Counted from the stretch's first letter, positions 37,180 through 46,268 are shown. The stretch is DNA of 64,000 nucleotides from Paracoccus acridae (GCF_014642735.1 NZ_BMIV01000002.1:340922-404921), one strand, 5' to 3'. Numbers and translations: made by a program. Notes: a model not told the origin generated them from the sequence alone.

Positions 37180-38202
37180 ATGCAAAGTAATACGCCCGGC
37201 GTTCTTGACGCGTTGTTCGGGGATTTGGACGATCCGACCCGTCAGCGCTTCGGAATGAAGGGAGACCCGCTGAACACGGCCGTCCCCGAGCCGCCAGCCG
37301 CGCGGCTGGCGGGCAAGGATGTCGGCCTGCGCGATCTGCAATGGGCCGACGTCGTGGCGATTGCGAAAGCGACGGTGACCCAGATCGGCGTTGACAGGGT
37401 GACGGCCGTCGCAGGAGGGATAACCTTCTTCTGCCTGCTTTCGCTGTTTCCCGCATTGACGGCCTTCGTGTCCATCTATGGCCTTGTGGCCGATCCCGCG
37501 ACGATCGCCGGGCATCTGGACATGCTGGAAAGCTTCCTGCCCCAAGAGGCACTGGGCATCATCCGCGATCAGGTCAATGCGATCACGTCCTCGCCCCGGA
37601 CGGCCTTGTCGCTGGCCGGGATCGGGGGGCTGCTGATCGCCTTCTATTCCGCCAATGGCGGAATGAAGGCGATGCTGTCGGCCCTGAACCTGGCATTCTA
37701 CAAGTCCGAAACCCGTGGATTCCTGCGCCTGAACGTCGTTGCGATGGGCTTCACCCTGGGAGGATTGATCATGGTCGTGCTGATGCTGGGCACGATTGCG
37801 GTGATCCCGATCCTGTTGGAGATGCTGCCTTTGTCCGAATCGACACGAAGCTGGGTGGGACTGATCCGCTGGCCCATCATGTTCGGAGTGTTGATCCTGG
37901 CCCTTGCCGCACTGTATCGCTGGGGACCTGCGGCACCCGATCCCCGCTGGCGATGGATATCGCCCGGCGCGGTGCTGGCGGCCGTGACGCTGGTCATCAC
38001 CTCGGTCTTGTTCAGCTGGTATGCGGCGAATTTCGCCAACTACAATGAAACCTACGGATCGCTGGGGGCGGTCGTGGGCTTGATGATGTGGCTTTGGCTG
38101 GCGGCCACCATCGTCCTGGTCGGGGCCGAGGTGAATGCGGAAATCGAACACCACATGAAGCGGTTGGCGGGCGTTCCTGCCGCGCACAAGCAACCCGCCT
38201 GA
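37180..38202 (+). CDS. YihY/BrkB family inner-membrane protein
   Basis: A 340-residue protein. It has an N-terminal cytoplasmic stretch of about 65 residues and then the six-helix YihY core. Family blocks are VTAVAGGITFFCLLSLFPALTAFVSIYGL, SLAGIGGLLIAFYSANGGMKAMLSALNLAF, RWGPAAPDPRWRWISPGAVLAAVTLVITSVLFSWYAANFANYNETYGSLGAVVGLMMWLWLAATIVLVGAEVNAEIE. The NYNxTYGSLGAV signature is exact. The family was once called ribonuclease BN in error; its transport or envelope role is still unclear. GTG and ATG starts overlap; the ATG at 37180 is chosen. Confidence 0.9.
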   Translation: MQSNTPGVLDALFGDLDDPTRQRFGMKGDPLNTAVPEPPAARLAGKDVGLRDLQWADVVAIAKATVTQIGVDRVTAVAGGITFFCLLSLFPALTAFVSIYGLVADPATIAGHLDMLESFLPQEALGIIRDQVNAITSSPRTALSLAGIGGLLIAFYSANGGMKAMLSALNLAFYKSETRGFLRLNVVAMGFTLGGLIMVVLMLGTIAVIPILLEMLPLSESTRSWVGLIRWPIMFGVLILALAALYRWGPAAPDPRWRWISPGAVLAAVTLVITSVLFSWYAANFANYNETYGSLGAVVGLMMWLWLAATIVLVGAEVNAEIEHHMKRLAGVPAAHKQPA

Positions 38203-38212
38203 CGGGACGGAT

Positions 38213-39892
38213 TCAGCGTTCGGTCAGCTTCAGTTCGATCCGGCGGTTGGATGCCAGAGCCTCGGGCGTGTTCCCGGAAGAAATGGGGCGGGTATCGGCA
38301 AAGCCTGCCGGCGCAAGCCTGTTCGACGGAAAGCCCAGCCGGTCGACCATATAGCGCACCACGGCCAGTGCCCGCGCCTGGCTGAGTTCCCAGTTATCCC
38401 GATACCGGCCTGCTCCTGAGAGCGGGGTGCTGTCGGTATGGCCGTCCACGCGGATGATCCAGTCGATCTCGGGGGGGATTTCATCCGCAATCTCGGACAG
38501 CATCCGCGCCACGCGGGCGACCTGGTCCTGGCCCGCCGGTGACAGCGTGGCCTCGCCCGGTGCGAACAGGACTTCGGACTGGAAGACGAAGCGGTCGCCC
38601 ACAACCTGCACGCCTTCGCGCCCCGACAGGATCTCGGACAGGCGCCCGAAGAATTCGGACCGATAGCGGGCCAGATCGCGCGCTTCCTCCTCGGCCTTTT
38701 GGCGGGCCTGTTCCTCAAGCGTCAGGCGGCGGTCCTTTTCCTCAGCAGCCACCAGCAGCGCGGCGTTCAGTTGCCGCCCCAGGTCCTCGACCCGCAGTTC
38801 CGCTTGTCGCTGTTGGTCGCCCGCAGCATCCAGAAGCGCCTGCAAGGAACCCAGTTGCGCCGTCAGCGATGCCACCTGCTCGTTCAGCAGGGCGGCCCGA
38901 CGCTGCCCATCCTCGGACAGGGCAGTCTGGTCGCTCAGCGCCTTCTGTGCCGTTGCAAGCAGGGCGGCCTGACGCTGTGCCTCGGTCAGGTTCTGCTGGG
39001 CCTGGGCGGTCGCCTGATCGCGCGCCGCCTCGGCAGCGGCCAGCAGGGTCAGGGTTTCCTCGGCGCGCTTGCGGCTTTCTTCCAGCGACAGGGTCATCGC
39101 GGTCAGTTCGGCGTCGGCGCGTTCCAGACGTTCGCGCAAGGCGCGCGCCGCCTCGGCATCGGTCAGGCGCATGGCCTCGGCTTCGGTCAGTTCGGCTTGC
39201 AAGGCCTCGGCCCGCGTCGTTGCCTCCTGGTTTTGCCGGCGCAGGTCGGCGGTCAGCGCCTCCAGCGCCTCTCTCCTCGCGGCGGCCAGCCGGGCCTGTT
39301 CGGCCTGGGCGTCGATTTCCTGCCGTGCCGCCGCCACGGCCAGTTCCGCGGCGCTGGCGCGGTTCTGCTGTTCCGTCAGTTGCGTCTGCATCTGACGCTG
39401 ACGTGCCTCGGCCTGTTCGCGGTCGGCCACGCGCGCGGCCATCAGGGCCGCCACCTCGGCCTCGAAATCCGTCAGGCGGGACCGAGCCTGTGCCAGTTCG
39501 CCCTGGCTGGTTTCCAGTTGCGTGGACAGCCGGGTGATCCGGGCCGCCCTGTCGCGGGCTTCGGCTTCGGCATCGTCCAGACGGTCTTGCAGGGTGGTTT
39601 CCCGATCCTCGGACGCGGTCAGGGCCTGACCCAGGGCCGCGACTTGCCGGCCCAGTTCTTCCAGCCGCTGTTCCTGGCTGGAAATCACCGCGCCCTGTTT
39701 CGTGATGGTCTCGCCCTGTTCGGTGATGGTGTCGTCCTTGTCGGTGATCTGATCGCGCAGCACCGATTGCATGACCGTGAAGATGGTCAGCACGAAGACC
39801 AGCACCATCAGCAGCGTGGCCAGGGCGTCCACGAAACCCGGCCAGATGTTGCTGGTGAAGCGGTGCCCCGTAGCGGCGCGGCGCAATGCCAT
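38213..39892 (-). CDS. OmpA-domain, MotB/ZorB-like motor subunit with long coiled coil
   Basis: A 559-residue protein. A single transmembrane helix near the start, WPGFVDALATLLMVLVFVLTIFTVM, has Asp22 at its cytoplasmic end. That is the position of the proton-carrying Asp of MotB and ExbD. Residues of roughly 50-410 form a continuous Ala/Gln/Glu/Arg-rich coiled coil. The C-terminus is an OmpA-like peptidoglycan-binding domain, IIRVDGHTDSTPLSGAGRYRDNWELSQARALAVVRYM through ASNRRIELKL. It should sit in the inner membrane and reach the cell wall. It starts three bases after the stop of its MotA-like partner. I know of no specific function for this pair. Confidence 0.85.
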   Translation of the reverse strand: MALRRAATGHRFTSNIWPGFVDALATLLMVLVFVLTIFTVMQSVLRDQITDKDDTITEQGETITKQGAVISSQEQRLEELGRQVAALGQALTASEDRETTLQDRLDDAEAEARDRAARITRLSTQLETSQGELAQARSRLTDFEAEVAALMAARVADREQAEARQRQMQTQLTEQQNRASAAELAVAAARQEIDAQAEQARLAAARREALEALTADLRRQNQEATTRAEALQAELTEAEAMRLTDAEAARALRERLERADAELTAMTLSLEESRKRAEETLTLLAAAEAARDQATAQAQQNLTEAQRQAALLATAQKALSDQTALSEDGQRRAALLNEQVASLTAQLGSLQALLDAAGDQQRQAELRVEDLGRQLNAALLVAAEEKDRRLTLEEQARQKAEEEARDLARYRSEFFGRLSEILSGREGVQVVGDRFVFQSEVLFAPGEATLSPAGQDQVARVARMLSEIADEIPPEIDWIIRVDGHTDSTPLSGAGRYRDNWELSQARALAVVRYMVDRLGFPSNRLAPAGFADTRPISSGNTPEALASNRRIELKLTER

Positions 39893-39895
39893 GCC

Positions 39896-41296
39896 TCAAC
39901 TCCTCTCGCGAGAGACCAGGGGATCGCGCAGCAGGTCGTCGCGGAACGGATCGTTGAAGCGTGCGGCGCGGACAGCGCGGGTCAGGACCAGGATATCGGA
40001 GCGCAGTTCGGCCACCATTTCATCGCGCCCTTCGGTCAGATCGACGGAAAGACGGTTCAGGGCAGCTTCGATCCCCGACATGTCGAGGGGCTGCGACACC
40101 GGGCGTTCGGCCTGCGCCCGCGCCAGATCGACCAACCGGTCTTGGCCTTCGGCAAGGCGCGACAACGCCTCGGTCAACGATGCGGTGCGGGACAAGGACG
40201 ACTCGCGTTCCGTTTCGCCGCGCTGGATCAGGGCCTCGACCGCCTGGGCCATCACCACCACGCGTTCGTCTGCCATTGCGGCGGCTTCGTCGCGCTGCAG
40301 ATCCCGTTCGGCCTGGAATTGTTGCAGGCGGTCCATCTGGCCCGCCATGTGTTCCAGGAAGCCGGCCAAGGCGGCCTGATCGACCGCGTCGCCTTCCGCC
40401 CCGGCCATGCCGACGCGGGTAAAGCCCGACATCCATTCCTCAAGCTCGCGGTAGAAACGGTTCTGGCCATGGGTGGCGAACAGCTCCAGCAGGCCCACCA
40501 CCAGCGATCCGGCAAGTCCCAGCAGCGATGACGAAAAGGCCGTGGCCATGCCGCCAAGCTGCGCTTCCAGCCCGCTCATCAGCTTGTCGAAGACCTGGAT
40601 GCCGCTTTCGCCTTCCTGCGGGGCCAGGCTGCGGATGGTTTCCACGACGGCCGGGATGGTCGTCGCAAGGCCATAGAAGGTTCCAAGCAGGCCAAGGAAG
40701 ATCAGCAGGTTGGACAGGTATCGGGTGATGTCGCGAAGTTCGTCGATGCGCGTCGCGACGGAATCCAGGATCGAGGTGGCCGCCCCGGTCGAGATCACCC
40801 CCCCCGCCGGGCCGCGCGTGCCCAGCAGGGCGGCCAGCGGTGCCAGAAGGCGTGGCGGCTGGTCGCTGGTATCGGCCTCGCCCCGCGCGGCGATCCCTTT
40901 CTCGACGGCGCGGTGCCTGCGCTCGGCAAAGCGTTCGATCCAGCTGACCGAACGGATCAACTGGCCGACCTGCCAGAAACAGGCCAGCACGCCGATCGCG
41001 AAGACGCCCAGGATCACCCCGTTCAGCCAGAGGTTCGCCTGGAAGATCGGAAGGATCCGGCCATAGGCGACCCAGCCGCCTGCCAGCACCAGGGCCAGAA
41101 CCGTGACCATCATCACGATCTGGCGGATGGGCTGCGAGAAGTGCGGATTGGAAGGCCCGGCATGGTGGGAACGCGTGGCGGTGATCCGACGATGCGCCGG
41201 GCCGATCCGTTGCCCAAGGCCGGACGCGTCGCGCCCATGGCTGCTGGATGGTTCGCTCAACTGGTCGCCTTCCCATGGCCGAGACTGTTCGGCCAA
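39896..41296 (-). CDS. MotA/TolQ/ExbB-type proton channel protein
   Basis: A protein of about 466 residues with four hydrophobic helices. A first pair lies near residues 60-115 (VTVLALVLAGGWVAY and NGVILGVFAIGVLACFW). A second pair lies near 195-275 (LSNLLIFLGLLGTFYGLATTIPAVV and GGMATAFSSSLLGLAGSLVVGLLELF), which hold the MotA/TolQ/ExbB core motifs. The last 180 residues are a cytoplasmic coiled tail rich in Glu, Arg and Ala, ending NDPFRDDLLRDPLVSRERS. Ion flow through such channels drives a paired single-helix subunit, here the downstream OmpA-domain protein. The start is a TTG at 41296; a later start is possible, because the first 45 residues are low-complexity. Confidence 0.82.
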   Translation of the reverse strand: MAEQSRPWEGDQLSEPSSSHGRDASGLGQRIGPAHRRITATRSHHAGPSNPHFSQPIRQIVMMVTVLALVLAGGWVAYGRILPIFQANLWLNGVILGVFAIGVLACFWQVGQLIRSVSWIERFAERRHRAVEKGIAARGEADTSDQPPRLLAPLAALLGTRGPAGGVISTGAATSILDSVATRIDELRDITRYLSNLLIFLGLLGTFYGLATTIPAVVETIRSLAPQEGESGIQVFDKLMSGLEAQLGGMATAFSSSLLGLAGSLVVGLLELFATHGQNRFYRELEEWMSGFTRVGMAGAEGDAVDQAALAGFLEHMAGQMDRLQQFQAERDLQRDEAAAMADERVVVMAQAVEALIQRGETERESSLSRTASLTEALSRLAEGQDRLVDLARAQAERPVSQPLDMSGIEAALNRLSVDLTEGRDEMVAELRSDILVLTRAVRAARFNDPFRDDLLRDPLVSRERS

Positions 41297-41336
41297 GTGT
41301 AGGGTGCGGCCTTTCGCTTGCCAAGCGATCCGAACG

Positions 41337-41912
41337 TCAGGTGCTGCGGTTTCCGTCCCTTTCCAGCAGCTTGCGCACTTCGCCCGTCAGGTGATCCAGC
41401 GTCGCATCGCCAAGCCCGATCTGCGTCAGATGGGCTGCGGTATTGAACAGGTATTCGGCGTTCGGACCCCGCCCGCCATGCGCATGGGCGATGATCCGCG
41501 CCTGTTCGGCCAGGGACAGGCCGCCCGCATACTGAACGTGGTCGCGGCGCATGACATAGGCCAGACCCTCGACCCGGCGGCCGTCTTCCAGACGCAGGGG
41601 CAGGATCGCTTCCTGATAGGCATCGGTCACCAGTTCGCGCGCGCGAAGATAGGCCAACACCTCGTCATGGTCGTGATCGGCGATGCGCAGGGCCAGGCCG
41701 CCGCATTCGGCATCTGGTTGTTCGTCCAGGCCAAGCACCAGGCCGGGCCGTGTCCTGGTGCCGCGATGCTGGATCGACCGCAGGCAGAAGCTGCGGGCAT
41801 AGCCGGTCGTCCAGGCCCGCACCGCCTCGGCCGGGGCAAAGCCCGGATCCCAGATCAGCGATCCGTAGCCGAAGACCCAATCAATCTTTCGCATCCGCTC
41901 GAACCCGTCCAT
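41337..41912 (-). CDS. ChaC-like gamma-glutamylcyclotransferase
   Basis: A 191-residue protein. It begins with DWVFGYGSLIWDPGF, the glycine-rich substrate loop of ChaC. RSFCLRSIQHRGTRTRPGLVLGLDE follows, and then AYQEAILPLRLEDGR with the catalytic glutamate and the common C-terminal end. ChaC enzymes cut glutathione to 5-oxoproline and Cys-Gly in the cytoplasm. The gene stands alone, 40 bases from the start of the MotA-like gene on the same strand. It is divergent from the DUF2125 gene. Confidence 0.9.
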   Translation of the reverse strand: MDGFERMRKIDWVFGYGSLIWDPGFAPAEAVRAWTTGYARSFCLRSIQHRGTRTRPGLVLGLDEQPDAECGGLALRIADHDHDEVLAYLRARELVTDAYQEAILPLRLEDGRRVEGLAYVMRRDHVQYAGGLSLAEQARIIAHAHGGRGPNAEYLFNTAAHLTQIGLGDATLDHLTGEVRKLLERDGNRST

Positions 41913-41975
41913 TCACCGCAGGTTAGGATAGCGTGTATCAGGATAAAAGGGCGCCGCAGGCGAAATGGCGGGCTG

Positions 41976-42938
41976 ATGGGACGGGCAAGACTGCCGATGC
42001 TGATCGTGCTGCTGCTGGCCGGGGGGTGGCTGGTGGCCGAGCCTCTGCTGGTCTCGCAAGCCCGTAGGCATGTGCAGGCGGACACTGTGGACGGGCAGCC
42101 AGGCCCGTTGCGGCTGGGACTGGCGCTGCAAGGCCTGACGGTGCCGGTGCAGGCGGGTGCTTTGACGCTGCCGCGCCTGGACGCTTGGGTGGCCCCCTGG
42201 GCGCCCCTAACCGCCCGTGCGATCCTCCCCCCTACGGCCTTGCTGGACACGACAGATGGGCAACAGCGGCTGGACTTGTCCGACGCGACGGCCAGCCTTC
42301 GCTTGTCACCGATCGGCGGTCGCCTTCGGCATCTTGAAACCCGGTTCGCGGGCGTCGGACTGGATGGCACGCCCTTGTCGGGACAAGGCGGGATCACCCT
42401 GCAGGCCGTTTCCGATGACCGGGCAGAAGGCGTGGCCTATAACATCCATCCCGACCTGCCCGATCTGCACTTCCCACAGCTTGCGGCGCTATCGGGCGGA
42501 TTGCGCCTTTGGCTGGACCGGCCGATCGGGCTGTCCAATGCGGATGCGCAACCGGTGGTGCAGCGCGTGTTGACCGAAGGGTTGGACATCGATGCCCGCC
42601 GCTTTCGGCTGCGGGTGGTGGGGCTGATCCTCAAGGGGGCCGATGGCCGGGTCGAGGGGCGGCTGGCGATCTATGCCAGCGATGCCGGTGCCATGCTGGA
42701 AAGCGCGGCCGAGCAGGGGGTACTGCCTCCGCAGGTCGGACTGCTGGTCAGGGCGATGCTGAACCGCATCGGCCAGGCGGATTTCTCTGGCCCGCCCATT
42801 CCCGGTCAGCCCCCGATGCCGGCAGCGCCGCAGGGAGAATTGCGCATCCCGGTCGAGATGCGGGACGGACAGATGTATCTGGGCGGGATCCAGATCGGCC
42901 CTGCGCCGGTCTGGCCGGACCCTAGCGTGCAGGGCTGA
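41976..42938 (+). CDS. DUF2125-like envelope protein
   Basis: A 320-residue protein beginning with one hydrophobic helix, LPMLIVLLLAGGWLVAEPLLV, an uncleaved anchor or signal. The rest is predicted beta-rich and periplasmic: LDAWVAPWAPLTARAILPPTALLD and ELRIPVEMRDGQMYLGGIQIGPAPVWP are like blocks of DUF2125 proteins. No catalytic motif is visible. The final beta-strands resemble those of lipid-transfer-like proteins, but this is only a shape impression. Its last 17 bases overlap the convergent tyrC gene. Confidence 0.75.
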   Translation: MGRARLPMLIVLLLAGGWLVAEPLLVSQARRHVQADTVDGQPGPLRLGLALQGLTVPVQAGALTLPRLDAWVAPWAPLTARAILPPTALLDTTDGQQRLDLSDATASLRLSPIGGRLRHLETRFAGVGLDGTPLSGQGGITLQAVSDDRAEGVAYNIHPDLPDLHFPQLAALSGGLRLWLDRPIGLSNADAQPVVQRVLTEGLDIDARRFRLRVVGLILKGADGRVEGRLAIYASDAGAMLESAAEQGVLPPQVGLLVRAMLNRIGQADFSGPPIPGQPPMPAAPQGELRIPVEMRDGQMYLGGIQIGPAPVWPDPSVQG

Positions 42939-43842
42939 CGCGGCCGAAGTCGGGCGCCGCCGTATCCTGGCCCGCCTCGATGATGCCGCGGCGGATGGCG
43001 CGGGTGCGGGTGAAATAGTCGAACAACTGCTGCCCGTCGCCCATGCGGATCGCACGCTGCAGGACGAACAGTTCCTCGGTGAAGCGGCCCAGGATGTCCA
43101 ACGTGGCCTCCTTGTTGTGAAGGAACACGTCGCGCCACATGGTCGGATCGCTGGCGGCGATCCGGGTGAAATCGCGGAAACCGGCGGCGGAATACTGGAT
43201 CACTTCCTCGTCCGTGACGCGGCGCAGGTGGTCGGCGACGCCTACCATCGTATAGGCGATCAGGTGCGGCGCATGGCTGGTCACGGCCAGAACCAGGTCG
43301 TGATGCGCCGGTTCCATGGTGTCGGTCTTGGCACCCATCGCACGGACCAGATCCGACAGGCGGGCGGCGGCGGCGGGATCGGTGTCGGGCAGGGGGGTCA
43401 GCAGCCACCAGCGGTTCTGGAACAGGCTGGCAAAGCCCGCGCGCGGCCCGGAATGTTCGGTTCCCGCCAAGGGATGGCCGGGCACGAAATGCACACCCGC
43501 CGGAATATGGGGCGCCACCGCGTCGATCACCGACTGCTTGACGGAACCCACGTCCGTCACGGTCGCGCCGGGTTTCAGATGCGGCGCGATCTCGGCCGCC
43601 ACCGGCCCCATCGCACCCACGGGCACCGCCAGCACCACCAGATCGGCGTCGGCCACGGCATCAGGCGCGCAGTCGGTGATGCGGTCGCACAGGCCGATGT
43701 CCCGGGCGACCTCTCTCGTCCCGGCGCTGCGGGCAAAGCCCACCACCTCGCGTGCAAGTCCCTTTTCGCGGATCGCATGGGACATGGACCCGGCGATCAG
43801 GCCCAGCCCGATCAGGGCCACGCGGTCATAGATGACGGTCAT
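42922..43842 (-). CDS. tyrC: Prephenate/arogenate dehydrogenase
   Basis: A 306-residue NAD(P)-dependent enzyme of tyrosine synthesis. It opens with the Rossmann motif RVALIGLGLIAGSMSHAI. VTDVGSVKQSVIDAVAPHIPAGVHFVPGHPLAGTEHSGP holds the catalytic His, and HDLVLAVTSHAPHLIAYTMVG is the conserved helical region. There is no chorismate mutase or ACT domain. It overlaps hisC by four bases (ATGA), as commonly seen for aromatic-aminotransferase and tyrA pairs. The hisC-type enzyme may also make tyrosine or phenylalanine. Confidence 0.94.
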   Translation of the reverse strand: MTVIYDRVALIGLGLIAGSMSHAIREKGLAREVVGFARSAGTREVARDIGLCDRITDCAPDAVADADLVVLAVPVGAMGPVAAEIAPHLKPGATVTDVGSVKQSVIDAVAPHIPAGVHFVPGHPLAGTEHSGPRAGFASLFQNRWWLLTPLPDTDPAAAARLSDLVRAMGAKTDTMEPAHHDLVLAVTSHAPHLIAYTMVGVADHLRRVTDEEVIQYSAAGFRDFTRIAASDPTMWRDVFLHNKEATLDILGRFTEELFVLQRAIRMGDGQQLFDYFTRTRAIRRGIIEAGQDTAAPDFGRVSPAR

Positions 43843-44930
43843 GCGCCCCTCCGATCCGCCATGAAGCGGCCCAGGCTGTCGATCACGCGGGTCACGCCGT
43901 CCTCGTCGCCGACCGTGATGCGCAAGGCCGCTGGCAGGCCATAGCTGGACACGCGGCGCACGAGGATACCGTCCTCGCGCAGGGCCGCATCGGCGGCCTC
44001 GGCCTCGGGTGCGTCGGCAAAGCGGGCCAGCACGAAATTCGCGAAGCTTTCGTCGCAGCCGATTCCCATCTGGATCAGCGAATTGCGCAGCCGTTCGCGC
44101 ATCCGGGCGTTCAGGTCGGCGCAATGGTCGCGAAAGGCGGTGTCGCGGATCGCGGCCTCGGCGGCGGCCATCTGGGCATTCGAAAGGTTAAAGGGCTGCC
44201 GGATGCGGTTCAGCACGTCGATGATCTGGCGGCTGGCATAGCCCCACCCGATCCGCAGCCCGCCAAGTCCGTGGATCTTGGAGAATGTGCGGGTCATGAT
44301 CACGTTCGGATGCCGGTCCACCAGTGTCGCGCCGCCATCGGCCCCGGCTGCGAATTCGGTATAGGCGCCGTCATGGACCAGCAGCACGGTTTGCGGCAGC
44401 CCGTCCACAAGGCGCTGAACCTCCTCCGGGGTCAGCATCGTGCCGGTCGGGTTGGCGGGATTGGCGATGAAGACCACGCGCGTCCGTTCCGTCACGGCGA
44501 CCAGGATGGCGTTCACGTCGATGCGGCGATCGACTTCGGGAACGGTGACGGGGGTCGCGCCGACCATCCGCGCCAGGATCGGATACATGGAAAAGCCGTG
44601 CTCGGTCGTGATCACCTCGTCGCCCGCGCCCGCGAAGGCGTGGACCACGAACTGCAAGACCTCGTCCGAGCCCACGCCGCAGATGATCCGGTCGGGGTCC
44701 AGGCCGTGAACCTCGCCGATGGCGCGGCGCAGGGGGGCGTGGTCGGTGTTCGGATAGCGATGCAGATCGGCCGCCGCCGCGGCATAGGCCGTGCGCGCCT
44801 TTTCGCTGCAACCCAGCGGGTTTTCGTTCGAGGACAGCTTCAGCACCGTGTCGCGCCCCGCCAGCCTGCTTTCGCCGCTGACATAAAGCGCAATGTCCAT
44901 GATGCCGGGTTTGGGGGTGATCTGCGTCAT
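43839..44930 (-). CDS. hisC: Histidinol-phosphate/aromatic aminotransferase
   Basis: A 363-residue fold-type I PLP aminotransferase. KLSSNENPLGCSEKAR opens the family signature. GVGSDEVLQFVVHAFAGAGDEVITTEHGFSMYPI is the cofactor region, VVFIANPANPTGTML has the Asn that stacks near PLP, and TRTFSKIHGLGGLRIGWGYAS contains the Schiff-base lysine. The enzyme converts imidazole-acetol phosphate to histidinol phosphate and often also prephenate or phenylpyruvate. Translational coupling to tyrC supports a dual role in His and Tyr synthesis. Confidence 0.94.
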   Translation of the reverse strand: MTQITPKPGIMDIALYVSGESRLAGRDTVLKLSSNENPLGCSEKARTAYAAAAADLHRYPNTDHAPLRRAIGEVHGLDPDRIICGVGSDEVLQFVVHAFAGAGDEVITTEHGFSMYPILARMVGATPVTVPEVDRRIDVNAILVAVTERTRVVFIANPANPTGTMLTPEEVQRLVDGLPQTVLLVHDGAYTEFAAGADGGATLVDRHPNVIMTRTFSKIHGLGGLRIGWGYASRQIIDVLNRIRQPFNLSNAQMAAAEAAIRDTAFRDHCADLNARMRERLRNSLIQMGIGCDESFANFVLARFADAPEAEAADAALREDGILVRRVSSYGLPAALRITVGDEDGVTRVIDSLGRFMADRRGA

Positions 44931-45029
44931 GTTCCTATCCTTTGCGCGCCCCGTCTAGTCGATCGCGGCGCGCCGAGGAAGTGTCATGCGCGGGAAATCC
45001 GGCAGCCGTGGCCGCCGGATCTCATCGGG

Positions 45030-46268
45030 TCAGTGCATCGCCACCAAGGGCTTGCCGTGCTGCAGGTGGCGCATTGCCAGCTTGCGCCCCATGCGGCCGC
45101 TTGCCAGTTCGCGTGCCGAGGGCGGCAGGCTGGCCGTGCGTTCCAGTTCCGGGAACAGGGCGAAGATCTCTGCCTTGGCGGCGCGGCCGACGCCCCGAAG
45201 CGCCTGCGGTCCGGTATAAAGCGACTCGGTCTCGGTCCCGTTGGCGAAGACGATCTCGTGCCGGTCGAACAGGATGTGGAAATACTCGACCGTTTCCAGG
45301 TCGTCCGCGATGTCGATCCCCTTCAGCGGCAACAGCTGCTTGGCGGCGACCAGAACCTCGGGCGCGCCGAACATGCGCTGCGCGATGGCCGACCGGATCA
45401 GGATCCGGTGCTGTGGTGACACCACCAGCGGTTGCGCCGGAAGGTTCGGGCCAAGGGCGCCAACCGCGATCCGGATCGGGCGCAGGTTCGGCTGGGCGCG
45501 CAGCCGTTTCGCCGACAGGGTGACCCGGCCGATCCAGCGGATCGGCTGATGGCCGTTGTCGCGGGTCACCACCATTGTGCCAACTTCCAGATCCTCGACC
45601 GCCACAGCGCCGTGGGCGGCAAGGATGACCGTGCCGCGCGTGAAGCAAGGAACGACATCATCGGCGTCCAAGGGCAGCGTGCCTGCGGGATCATAGTCGA
45701 GGGACAGGACAGCGGTATCCAGAACTTGCTGCGCCAGATCGGTGGCAACATCCGTCACCGGCCCCACGATCCCTCCTAGAAGCGGAATATCCGCCAAGGC
45801 ATCGGCAATGCCGCTGATGGGGACCGTCAAGGGTGGCAAACTGATCCCGACCAAGCTGAAGTCGATGATGACGCTCAGGTGATCCTCGGTCAGAGGATTG
45901 TCCGACAGCAGAAAGGCCTGGTCATTCTCATCGACGTAAACCCCGACTTCGATCGGGTTCAGCCGGAGGGACAGGCTTCCCAGCGGGATGCCCGGCAAGA
46001 GGCCAGGTACCGTTGCACCAACGGAGGCCGTGGACAGTTCCGCCGTCCCGGCGAAGGTGCCGGTATCGACGGTGCCGCCGTTCTGGTTGACCAGGGTCAG
46101 GGCATCTCCCTGGTCCAGCGTGGTCGCAGAGGTGGCATCGACATCGTATTGGTTGAATTGCGTTGGGGAACCCAGGTTGTTCAGCACGAAGGTGGGGGGG
46201 AGTGTCAGGACTGGCGTCGCGGCTTCCAGATCAATCAGGCTGCCGGGAACCGGTGTTGTATAGGGCAT
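45030..46268 (-). CDS. Hint-domain (hedgehog/intein-like) protein
   Basis: A 412-residue protein. The first 205 residues are low in charge and rich in Thr, Leu, Val and Asp, suggesting a surface or secreted beta structure, without a standard signal peptide. From residue about 207 comes VPCFTRGTVILAAHGAVAVEDLEVGTMVVTRDNGHQPIRWIGR, the start of a Hint_2 domain whose Cys is the splicing-type nucleophile. VVSPQHRILIRSAIA and VEYFHILFDRHEIVFANGTETESL supply the conserved His residues. Such proteins are common in Rhodobacterales and may self-cleave. It carries no C-extein, so splicing is unlikely. AGGAAG precedes the ATG. Confidence 0.88.
   Translation of the reverse strand: MPYTTPVPGSLIDLEAATPVLTLPPTFVLNNLGSPTQFNQYDVDATSATTLDQGDALTLVNQNGGTVDTGTFAGTAELSTASVGATVPGLLPGIPLGSLSLRLNPIEVGVYVDENDQAFLLSDNPLTEDHLSVIIDFSLVGISLPPLTVPISGIADALADIPLLGGIVGPVTDVATDLAQQVLDTAVLSLDYDPAGTLPLDADDVVPCFTRGTVILAAHGAVAVEDLEVGTMVVTRDNGHQPIRWIGRVTLSAKRLRAQPNLRPIRIAVGALGPNLPAQPLVVSPQHRILIRSAIAQRMFGAPEVLVAAKQLLPLKGIDIADDLETVEYFHILFDRHEIVFANGTETESLYTGPQALRGVGRAAKAEIFALFPELERTASLPPSARELASGRMGRKLAMRHLQHGKPLVAMH

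Noticed and set aside
38213..41296. A Zorya-type anti-phage system
   Set aside because: The pair resembles ZorA/ZorB in layout, but no zorC, zorD or zorE-like gene (helicase or nuclease) lies nearby. The flanks are a YihY gene and a ChaC-like gene, so a defence call is not supported.
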